Assembly: GCA_031268115.1 (NCBI GenBank)
Contig: JAIRXV010000501.1
Coordinates: forward strand, 1 to 5,514
Direction of reading: 5' to 3'
Source: Bifidobacteriaceae bacterium
GTDB taxonomy: Bacteria; Actinomycetota; Actinomycetes; Actinomycetales; WQXJ01
Length of the DNA stretch: 5,514 nt
Shown here piece by piece: positions 1 to 4,673 of the stretch (the first letter of the stretch is position 1; each line of letters opens with the position of its first letter). Under the pieces are notes generated by a model. That model ran no database searches. It was not told where the DNA came from and saw only the letters and a list, made by a program, of their open reading frames with translations. Made by a program: the position numbers and the translations under genes.

Positions 1-1030
1 TGAGCAGTTTGATCCGCTCTTCGGGGCTCGCGCCAAACTCGGGGCTGTTGCGTATCACAGAAACGACGTAGTCGCAGTAGTATGCTGAGCCGGCGATTCG
101 GTTGGCGCCGCTGCAACCGGTAGTGACTTCGGTGATATCCAACGTCGATTCCACCGGCTGGGACTTGGCTGCGTCGTATTCCGCTTGGGTAATGTAGCCT
201 TCGTTGCGCATGGTCAAGAGCGCGATGTTGCGCCTGTCTTCGTTCTCTTCCGGGTGTAGGGATGGGTCGAATTTGTTGGGCGAATTGGCGATTGCGGCGA
301 TCGTCGCTGCCTGGACGATATTCAGGTCTTTAGCGCTGATGCCCCCGAAGTAGTAGCGGGCCGCGGCTTCGACTCCGTAGAGGGAAGCACCGAGCTGTGC
401 GATGTTCAGGTAGCCTTCGAGGACCTTTTCTTTGCCTATCTCGTTTTCCAGCGCGATGGCCAGCTTGGCTTCGCGCAGTTTGCGCGACGCGCTGACTTCG
501 GTGGCCTTGCGGATTTCTTCGACGTTGCCGGTGGATGCGGCGCGTTCCACCAGGACGTTCTTGACGTATTGCTGCGAGAGTGTGGATGCGCCTTGAATTT
601 CGTTCGAATCGCCCATGTTGTTGACCACGGCGCGCGCCATGCCTGTCAAATCGATTCCGCCGTGCTCCCAGAACCGCTTGTCTTCGAGAGCGATGATGGC
701 GTCCTGCATGTGCTGGGAGATATCGGACAGCGGCACCACGATTCGGTTTTCTTCATAGTAGGTCGCAAGGAGCCGGCCGTCTGCGGAATAGATATGGGAG
801 CTTTGGGCGACATCGTCGACACCGAGCTCTTCCGGCAGTGAGTCGAACGCCTCTGTCGCTTTCTCGGTGGCTCCCTGGAACACCTGTACCCCTGGCAGTA
901 CCATGGCCGAGGCGACCACGCCCCCTACCACAGAGATGGCAGCGAAGGTGGCGATACCGGCAATCCACTTGGTGGCGGTCTTGGCTATGAGCTTGGCAAA
1001 GCGTCCGCGTCGGTCTGGCATGACGGCCAT
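1..1030 (-). CDS. Class A penicillin-binding protein (glycosyltransferase/transpeptidase), N-terminal part
   Basis: A bifunctional murein synthase that polymerises lipid II and cross-links peptidoglycan at the outer face of the membrane. The reading frame is open for 343 codons and is cut at base 1, so the transpeptidase domain lies outside the window. A basic N-terminus precedes one membrane anchor at about residues 23-46. The GT51 domain follows, with motif 1 EDKRFWEHGG (catalytic Glu116), motif 2 GASTLSQQYVKN (147-158), motif 3 RKLRE (183-187, second Glu) and GYLN (206-209). Cys306 and Cys319 flank the linker that should lead to the transpeptidase domain. The ATG at 1030 was chosen because no in-frame start lies nearby upstream; a second ATG at 1021 is possible and neither has a Shine-Dalgarno sequence. 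The gene is divergent from the DUF4177 gene. By neighbourhood it resembles mycobacterial ponA2, but orthology is inferred. The family assignment is secure. Confidence 0.95.
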   Translation of the reverse strand, partial: MAVMPDRRGRFAKLIAKTATKWIAGIATFAAISVVGGVVASAMVLPGVQVFQGATEKATEAFDSLPEELGVDDVAQSSHIYSADGRLLATYYEENRIVVPLSDISQHMQDAIIALEDKRFWEHGGIDLTGMARAVVNNMGDSNEIQGASTLSQQYVKNVLVERAASTGNVEEIRKATEVSASRKLREAKLAIALENEIGKEKVLEGYLNIAQLGASLYGVEAAARYYFGGISAKDLNIVQAATIAAIANSPNKFDPSLHPEENEDRRNIALLTMRNEGYITQAEYDAAKSQPVESTLDITEVTTGCSGANRIAGSAYYCDYVVSVIRNSPEFGASPEERIKLL

Positions 1031-1112
1031 GATACGAGGCGGAGGCGGTGGTTGCGGCGCGTGCCCGCGGACAAAGCGTGAAGGACGCGGCTTTCGTCTT
1101 GGGGCAGGGGGG

Positions 1113-1118
1113 CATACT
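1113..1118 (+). promoter_or_regulatory. Candidate -10 box giving a leaderless DUF4177 transcript
   Basis: CATACT lies 6 nt before the ATG at 1125. This places a transcription start at or next to the A of the start codon, as in the leaderless mRNAs common in actinobacteria. The first base departs from TANNNT and no good -35 box is visible. The alternative is a leadered transcript using the G-rich AGGGGGG at 1106-1112, but its spacing of 12 nt to the ATG is long. Confidence 0.3.
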
Positions 1119-1124
1119 TGGGCG

Positions 1125-1283
1125 ATGACCCAATGGGAGTACCTCACAGCGCCACTGCTCATCCACAACACCAAGGCGATCCTGGACAACTTCGGGGCGG
1201 AGGGCTGGGAACTGGTGGCAGTAGTGGCTACCGTGTCCGATGGCGGCGGGCTTGTGGCGTACTTCAAACGCCCGAGGCTGTGA
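1125..1283 (+). CDS. Small DUF4177-family protein
   Basis: A 52-residue protein of unknown function. The sequence fits DUF4177 (PF13783): an N-terminal WEY (4-6), a helix ending in the signature GAEGWELVAV (25-34), and a C-terminal VAYFKRP (44-50). It has no signal peptide or membrane segment, so it is probably cytoplasmic. The ATG at 1125 is preferred because the protein then has the usual length of about 50 residues for this family and begins at the conserved WEY. The same frame stays open upstream to 867, but that part lies antisense inside the PBP gene and shows no conserved features. The gene is divergent from the PBP gene (94 bp apart) and convergent with crp. A similar small protein, Rv3678A, lies near crp in Mycobacterium tuberculosis, which supports the call. 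Its role is not known to me. Confidence 0.85.
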   Translation: MTQWEYLTAPLLIHNTKAILDNFGAEGWELVAVVATVSDGGGLVAYFKRPRL

Positions 1284-1315
1284 GGGGCACGCACACTGCC
1301 CAGCGGTGTCTGGCG

Positions 1316-1332
1316 CACCGGCGAATTCGGTG
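1316..1332. terminator. Weak hairpin between convergent DUF4177 and crp genes
   Basis: CACCG at 1316-1320 and CGGTG at 1328-1332 form a perfect 5-bp inverted repeat around a 7-nt loop. It lies in the 89-bp gap between two convergent stop codons, where a shared terminator is expected. The stem is short and has no T-tract on either strand, so the call is tentative. Confidence 0.25.
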
Positions 1333-1372
1333 TCGGTGTGTTCTGCCTGGCCCGGTGTAGGAAGACCTGCCC

Positions 1373-2050
1373 TTACCTGGCGCGGCGGCGCATGCGCTCC
1401 ATGTCCAACACGGAGAGGGCTCGCCCTTCAAGCCGGATCCAGCCGCGCTGAGCGAAGCCGGACAACGCCTTGTTGACGGTCTCGCGGGAGGCTCCGACGA
1501 GTTGCGCCAACTCTTCTTGGGTCAGGTCGTGGCGCACGTACGTGCCGCGCCCCTGCGGTGTCCCGAACCGGCTCGCGAGATCGAGGATTGTCCGTGCCAC
1601 CCTGCCCGGCACGTCGCAGAACACCAAGTCGCCGATGATCTCGTTGGTGCGCCGCAATCGGTGCGCTAGCGCCGAGAGAAGGTGCGTGGCCACTTCCGGA
1701 TGCCGCCCGATCTCGGCCGTCAACTGTGAGTGTGACAAAGTAGACAACTCCGTGTCGGAAACGGCCACGGCGGTCGCGGTACGAGGCCCGGGGTCGAAGA
1801 GCGTCAGTTCTCCGATCATTTCCCCTGGTCCGAGAATAGCGATCAAGCTCTCGCGGCCGTCGGCCGCGCGCCAACCCAGTTTCAGTTTCCCGGTTGCGAC
1901 GATGTAGAAGGTGTCCCCGGTGTCTCCTTGGTGAAACAGCACGTCACCGCGACTCAGGCGCGTGACGGTGGTCGCCGCGAGGAGATCCGCCCGCTCTTCA
2001 GGATCAATGCCCGCGAACAGGGGAGCATCGTCGATCAGACTGATGTCCAT
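1373..2050 (-). CDS. crp: Crp/Fnr-family cAMP-responsive global regulator (Crp/GlxR)
   Basis: A 225-residue dimeric DNA-binding regulator, close in length to M. tuberculosis Crp (224) and to Corynebacterium GlxR. The N-terminal cyclic-nucleotide domain (about 10-120) carries the phosphate-binding cassette Gly80-Glu81-Leu82 and Arg90-Thr91. Thr135-Asn136 sit on the dimer helix at the positions that contact the adenine. The C-terminal winged helix holds the recognition region LVGASRETVNKAL (184-196), nearly identical to the mycobacterial protein. These residues support cAMP binding and regulation of many genes. The ATG at 2050 was chosen over an upstream in-frame ATG at 2164 because it has a Shine-Dalgarno sequence (AAGGCGG, 7 nt away) and gives the family length. 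The gene is divergent from nth, with two candidate promoters between them. I found no TGTGA-N6-TCACA site in that gap, so autoregulation is not supported by sequence. Confidence 0.96.
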   Translation of the reverse strand: MDISLIDDAPLFAGIDPEERADLLAATTVTRLSRGDVLFHQGDTGDTFYIVATGKLKLGWRAADGRESLIAILGPGEMIGELTLFDPGPRTATAVAVSDTELSTLSHSQLTAEIGRHPEVATHLLSALAHRLRRTNEIIGDLVFCDVPGRVARTILDLASRFGTPQGRGTYVRHDLTQEELAQLVGASRETVNKALSGFAQRGWIRLEGRALSVLDMERMRRRAR

Positions 2051-2057
2051 GATCAAA

Positions 2058-2064
2058 CCGCCTT
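2058..2064 (-). promoter_or_regulatory. Ribosome binding site that fixes the crp start
   Basis: AAGGCGG on the minus strand ends 7 nt before the ATG at 2050. It decides this start over the ATG at 2164, whose extra 38 residues have no family counterpart. Confidence 0.65.
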
Positions 2065-2078
2065 GGTATGGGGTTACA

Positions 2079-2107
2079 AGACTATGCAAAGCAATACAGG
2101 AGCCGAA
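2079..2107 (-). promoter_or_regulatory. Proximal crp promoter
   Basis: TTCGGC (2102-2107) and TAGTCT (2079-2084) on the minus strand are separated by exactly 17 nt and fit a sigma-70-type actinobacterial promoter. The predicted start near 2072 gives a leader of about 22 nt that still contains the Shine-Dalgarno sequence. The -10 region shares ATAGTCTT with the nth promoter on the other strand. Confidence 0.4.
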
Positions 2108-2144
2108 GGAACGTCGGGGCCCCACTCGATCGGCTAACCCAACG

Positions 2145-2150
2145 ATTATA
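2145..2150 (-). promoter_or_regulatory. Possible distal crp -10 box (TATAAT)
   Basis: A perfect TATAAT on the minus strand, about 95 bp upstream of the crp start. In GC-rich DNA this is a conspicuous match. No convincing -35 box sits 16-18 nt away. It could be a second crp promoter with a leader of about 88 nt. Confidence 0.3.
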
Positions 2151-2188
2151 GCGGTGCTGGCCAATCCCGATTCTCGGGCCCTAGTCCC

Positions 2189-2196
2189 TATAGTCT
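2189..2196 (+). promoter_or_regulatory. nth -10 region, probably leaderless
   Basis: TATAGT (2189-2194) overlaps TAGTCT (2191-2196); both fit TANNNT. TAGTCT ends 7 nt before the A of the nth ATG at 2204. No purine-rich Shine-Dalgarno sequence exists between this box and the ATG. Together these point to transcription starting at or very near the start codon. The -35 region is not recognisable. Confidence 0.5.
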
Positions 2197-2203
2197 TACC
2201 GCT

Positions 2204-2884
2204 ATGTCCACAGCTGCCGGCCTACGCCCGAGCCGCGAGTCCCGGGCGGCGCGGGTCCGGCGTGCCCGCCAGATCGACCGGCTTCTGACCGAGGCGTTCC
2301 CGGACGCCCACTGCGAACTCGATTTCGCCAACCCGTTTCAGTTGCTCATCGCGACCGTCTTATCCGCCCAGACCACTGATCGGCAGGTCAACACCGTTAC
2401 GCCCGTCTTGTTCGCGCGCTATCCGGACGCCCGCCACCTTGCTGAGGCCGACCTTGCGGATTTGGAAACGACAGTCAGACCGACGGGCTTTTTCCGCCAA
2501 AAGGCCCGAGCACTGCGGGGTATCGGGAGCGCGTTGCTCGAACGGTTTGACGGCGAGGTGCCCGCCAGCATGGACGAACTGGTCACGATGCCTGGAGTTG
2601 GCCGAAAGACGGCCAATGTTGTGCTCGGCAACGCCTTCGCCGTCCCCGGCTTTCCGGTGGATACGCACGTCACACGGCTCGCCAACCGCCTTGGTTGGGT
2701 TGACACGAGGGACCCCGCCGCGATCGAGTCGGAACTCACCGCCCTGTTTCCCGACGACCTGTGGACGATGGCGTCCCACCGGTTGGTCTTTCAGGGACGC
2801 TACGTGTGTCACGCCAAACGCCCGGCCTGCGACGAATGTGCGGTCGTCCTGCTGTGCCCATCGGCCCACAAGTTCGGTGCCTAG
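2204..2884 (+). CDS. nth: Endonuclease III (DNA glycosylase/AP lyase)
   Basis: A bifunctional base-excision repair enzyme that removes oxidised pyrimidines and cleaves the strand at the abasic site. The protein has 226 residues, slightly longer than E. coli Nth (211) because of a basic N-terminal extension of about 18 residues. The helix-hairpin-helix PGVGRKTAN (130-138) contains the catalytic Lys135. The catalytic Asp153 lies in VDTHV. The C-terminus carries four cysteines, Cys202, Cys209, Cys212 and Cys218, with the C-X6-C-X2-C-X5-C spacing of the [4Fe-4S] cluster. All key residues are present, so the enzyme should be active. The ATG at 2204 fits the family and a leaderless promoter. The gene is divergent from crp, as in mycobacteria, and is followed at once by an inverted repeat whose left arm begins at the last base of the stop codon. 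Confidence 0.97.
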   Translation: MSTAAGLRPSRESRAARVRRARQIDRLLTEAFPDAHCELDFANPFQLLIATVLSAQTTDRQVNTVTPVLFARYPDARHLAEADLADLETTVRPTGFFRQKARALRGIGSALLERFDGEVPASMDELVTMPGVGRKTANVVLGNAFAVPGFPVDTHVTRLANRLGWVDTRDPAAIESELTALFPDDLWTMASHRLVFQGRYVCHAKRPACDECAVVLLCPSAHKFGA

Positions 2885-2909
2885 GAGGCCAGCCGATAAA
2901 GCGGCCTCC
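2884..2909 (+). terminator. nth terminator hairpin
   Basis: GGAGGCC (2884-2890) and GGCCTCC (2903-2909) are perfect inverted repeats. Inside them GC (2892-2893) pairs with GC (2901-2902), leaving A2891 bulged, for a 9-bp stem and a 7-nt loop. It starts on the last base of the nth stop codon. It has no T-tract, which is common for actinobacterial terminators. Confidence 0.6.
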
Positions 2910-2955
2910 AAACGCGTCGACCGGTCAGCACAAAGCGCTGACCGGTTGAAACGCG
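2910..2955. repeat. Strong palindrome flanked by a 7-bp direct repeat
   Basis: ACCGGTCAGC (2920-2929) and GCTGACCGGT (2937-2946) are perfect 10-bp arms around the 7-nt loop ACAAAGC. The stem extends to about 13 bp with one G-T pair at 2919/2947. On both sides lies an exact AAACGCG, at 2910-2916 and 2949-2955. The structure could be the main bidirectional terminator between the convergent nth and hydrolase genes. The flanking direct repeat also resembles the target duplication of a tiny palindromic element. The hairpin is certain as sequence; its role is inferred. Confidence 0.6.
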
Positions 2956-2978
2956 GCAGCTGTTAGCGGGCCAGCTGC
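2956..2978. terminator. Third inverted repeat after nth
   Basis: GCAGCTG (2956-2962) and CAGCTGC (2972-2978) are perfect 7-bp arms with a 9-nt loop, directly next to the preceding palindrome. It probably belongs to the terminator region between the convergent genes, and could serve the minus-strand hydrolase transcript. Confidence 0.4.
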
Positions 2979-3201
2979 GGCCCGTCGTGTCTTGGTCTCC
3001 CCGTGCCGCCTCCCGCCTGCCCGGGTCGTGAACCCGGTGTCTTCCGCCGGCCCCCTCGCTCGTGCCTGGAGCGCCCAGCGTGCGTCCGCTTGGGCGAAGC
3101 AGCGTTTGGAGGCTCGCCAGAGGCTCCGCATTCGGCGCCCTTCGTTGGCGTGTGACCTGCCGCGTTCGCGGGGAGTTCCTAACAAGCCTCTTAGCGGCCG
3201 T
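2979..3201. other. GC-rich spacer without a supported gene
   Basis: These 223 bases follow the three hairpins and end at the hydrolase stop codon. Reading frames exist on both strands, but none has a start with a ribosome binding site or a recognisable protein motif. I see two further hairpins: CCGGGT (3021-3026) with ACCCGG (3032-3037) around a 5-nt loop, and CCGCG (3160-3164) with CGCGG (3167-3171). The second lies about 31 bp beyond the hydrolase stop and may terminate that operon. GAGGCTC is repeated at 3109-3115 and 3120-3126. In mycobacteria genes such as a Nudix hydrolase and the MarP protease lie in this interval; no trace of them is readable here. Confidence 0.5.
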
Positions 3202-4131
3202 TCACCGCGGCGTGCGCGCGAGCCAACCAAGCAAGAGTTCGGTGCAAGTATCCGGCGCTTCCTCCGGAACGAAATGCCCGACCCCAGGAAGCAGATAGGA
3301 CTCATAGCGCGGCCCGCCGCGCTTCGGGACAGGTACGGCGCTTGAGCGGATCAGGCGGTCCGCCGCCCCTTGCAGGTTCAGCACCGGAAGTGTGGGCGGC
3401 GCCTCGAACTGGGCCTCGAACTTTCGCCGGCTGGCTCCCGCAACCAGTCCCATCGCCCACTTCATTTGTTCTAACGCTTTGGTTGCGGCGAAAGGTACTC
3501 GCATCATGGCGCGGTAGAGGTCGAGTTCCTCGACACTTGGCCAGCCCGGAGCACTCCAAGTCCGCAGGAGATGTCCAATGAGGTCGCCTTGTTTGATGGC
3601 CTGCTCACCCAACAGCGGTGTCTTGAGCAACCCCAGTTGTGCCGCTGCGAGCGGTGAGGCCGCGAACCTACCTCGGATGTATGACGCTGCCGGATGCGGC
3701 GCGTCGATTACCCCGACTGCCGCCAATACGTCTGGGTGGGTCGCCGTCATCGTCCATGCCACGAGGCCGCCTATACCTTGGCCGATTACCACGGCGCGGG
3801 CAGCACCTAAGGATCCGATGATTGCGGCCAGGTCGTCCGCCAAATCGGGCAGCGAGTAACCGCTCGGCGGCTTGTCTGAGGCGGCGTAGCCGCGCAGGTC
3901 GAGGGCAACGGCACGGTAGCCGGCGTCTCCGAGGGCCGCTAGTTGGTGGCGCCATGCCCACCAAAACTGGCCGAACCCATGCACCAGCACAACGAGTCGG
4001 TGTTCCAGTCCGGAAGGCCCGGCCTCGGCGACATGGAACCGGCAGCCGCCGGCGCTGACAAATCGGTGCGTCCAGGCTCCCGGGATCAGCGCCGCGGAAA
4101 AGTCTGTGCCACCGCCCAACGCGCCGTCCAT
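3202..4131 (-). CDS. Alpha/beta hydrolase, EphE-like, lacking the usual nucleophile
   Basis: A 309-residue alpha/beta-hydrolase-fold protein of the epoxide-hydrolase-like type. The oxyanion region is VHGFGQFWWAWRHQ (50-63), followed by DLRGYAASDKP (78-88). The nucleophile elbow reads GQGIGG (117-122), so position 119, normally Asp or Ser, is Gly (codon GGT). The other triad candidates are present: Asp258 in QGAADRL and His286 in GVGHFVPEEAP. The cap region lies at about 145-245. No signal peptide is visible. The ATG at 4131 lies 23 bp after the stop of the upstream membrane-protein gene on the same strand, so the two probably form an operon. The start lacks a clear Shine-Dalgarno sequence, which suggests coupling. 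The pair matches Rv3669-Rv3670 (ephE) of M. tuberculosis. The fold is secure, but catalytic activity and substrate are doubtful because of Gly119. Confidence 0.9.
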   Translation of the reverse strand: MDGALGGGTDFSAALIPGAWTHRFVSAGGCRFHVAEAGPSGLEHRLVVLVHGFGQFWWAWRHQLAALGDAGYRAVALDLRGYAASDKPPSGYSLPDLADDLAAIIGSLGAARAVVIGQGIGGLVAWTMTATHPDVLAAVGVIDAPHPAASYIRGRFAASPLAAAQLGLLKTPLLGEQAIKQGDLIGHLLRTWSAPGWPSVEELDLYRAMMRVPFAATKALEQMKWAMGLVAGASRRKFEAQFEAPPTLPVLNLQGAADRLIRSSAVPVPKRGGPRYESYLLPGVGHFVPEEAPDTCTELLLGWLARTPR

Positions 4132-4154
4132 CGATCGAGGTGGGGAGCCGGGCC

Positions 4155-4586
4155 TCAGGCGATGGCCTCAGGGGATTCGGTGGGTAGTGGGCCGGCGCCC
4201 GCCTCGGCCGGGTTGCGCCCGCCGATGGCGGTCAGAAGCCCGCGCACCGCGCTTAAGGTTCGTGTGGGTCCGGTTACTTTGCCGAATGCGGTCTTGCCCA
4301 CGAGGACGAGCGCCCCGGCGATCAGCAGCACGATTCCCACGTCGATGAGGTAGGCGGCCCAGGGCATCAAACCCAGGGCGACCAGCACCTCCGCGATGAC
4401 GATACTCAACAGGATCAGCGCCAGGATCACGCCGCCCGCCGCTGCCGCGAACGCGGCGAGGCCCACCCCAAGTTTGCTGCCATCGCGACGCAGCTCGGCC
4501 TTGGCGAGGGTGGTGATATCGCCGACGATGGCGGTCACGTCGTCTTGTACGTCGCCCGCGAGTTCGCGTATTGGTCGGTTCGCCAT
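4155..4586 (-). CDS. Phage-holin-superfamily membrane protein (Rv3669-like)
   Basis: A 143-residue integral membrane protein of the family annotated as phage holin family or DUF1469 (PF07332). In actinobacteria this is a chromosomal envelope protein of unknown function, not a lysis gene. The N-terminal amphipathic helix carries the typical pattern VGDITTLAKAELRRD (21-35). Two hydrophobic segments follow, at about 41-72 and 77-99, separated by a short turn with LGLMPW. The C-terminal tail is polar and rich in Pro, Glu and Ala. The ATG at 4586 was chosen over an in-frame ATG at 4637 because AAAGGGG lies 8 nt upstream and the protein then starts just before the conserved helix. It is the first gene of a two-gene minus-strand operon with the hydrolase. 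A candidate promoter lies at 4644-4673. The family call is good; function is unknown. Confidence 0.85.
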   Translation of the reverse strand: MANRPIRELAGDVQDDVTAIVGDITTLAKAELRRDGSKLGVGLAAFAAAAGGVILALILLSIVIAEVLVALGLMPWAAYLIDVGIVLLIAGALVLVGKTAFGKVTGPTRTLSAVRGLLTAIGGRNPAEAGAGPLPTESPEAIA

Positions 4587-4594
4587 GTTGACTA

Positions 4595-4601
4595 CCCCTT
4601 T
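4595..4601 (-). promoter_or_regulatory. Ribosome binding site of the holin-family gene
   Basis: AAAGGGG on the minus strand lies 8 nt before the ATG at 4586. It decides this start over the in-frame ATG at 4637, which has no comparable site. Confidence 0.65.
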
Positions 4602-4643
4602 CGGCGTGGCGCAACCGGGTTGAGCGGTACTCGCCACCCCCAG

Positions 4644-4673
4644 AGGCTAGCGCTGGTCGGGTCGGGCAGTCAC
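4644..4673 (-). promoter_or_regulatory. Candidate promoter of the holin/hydrolase operon
   Basis: On the minus strand GTGACT (4668-4673) and TAGCCT (4644-4649) are separated by 18 nt. They share four bases with TTGACA and fit TANNNT. The predicted leader is about 50 nt and contains the AAAGGGG ribosome binding site. Confidence 0.35.

Noticed and set aside
867..1124. Upstream extension of the DUF4177 frame.
   Set aside because: It is antisense to the PBP N-terminus, and the family begins at the WEY motif next to the ATG at 1125.
753..1166. 137-codon minus-strand frame.
   Set aside because: It overlaps the PBP gene in another frame on the same strand and shows no protein motif, while the PBP frame carries the membrane anchor and start of the GT51 region.
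1725..1740. TGTGAGTGTGACAAAG, with two TGTGA half-sites resembling Crp/GlxR binding sequence.
   Set aside because: The second half-site is in the same direction rather than inverted, and the sequence lies within the crp coding region.
2051..2164. N-terminal extension of Crp from the ATG at 2164.
   Set aside because: It would span both candidate proximal promoter boxes and the ribosome binding site, and has no counterpart in known Crp/GlxR proteins.
3021..3037. tRNA T-arm-like hairpin on the minus strand (CCGGG-TTCACGA-CCCGG).
   Set aside because: The loop lacks the near-invariant A58, and the next seven bases have no acceptor-stem partner at the right distance upstream. It is a plain hairpin.
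2925..3305. 126-codon minus-strand frame running out of the hydrolase end into the spacer.
   Set aside because: It overlaps the hydrolase C-terminus, has an Arg-rich composition typical of a GC-rich shadow frame, and no recognisable domain.
4155..4586. Reading the holin-family gene as evidence for a prophage or lysis cassette.
   Set aside because: No endolysin, integrase or other phage gene is present, and chromosomal copies beside an EphE-like hydrolase are normal in actinobacteria.
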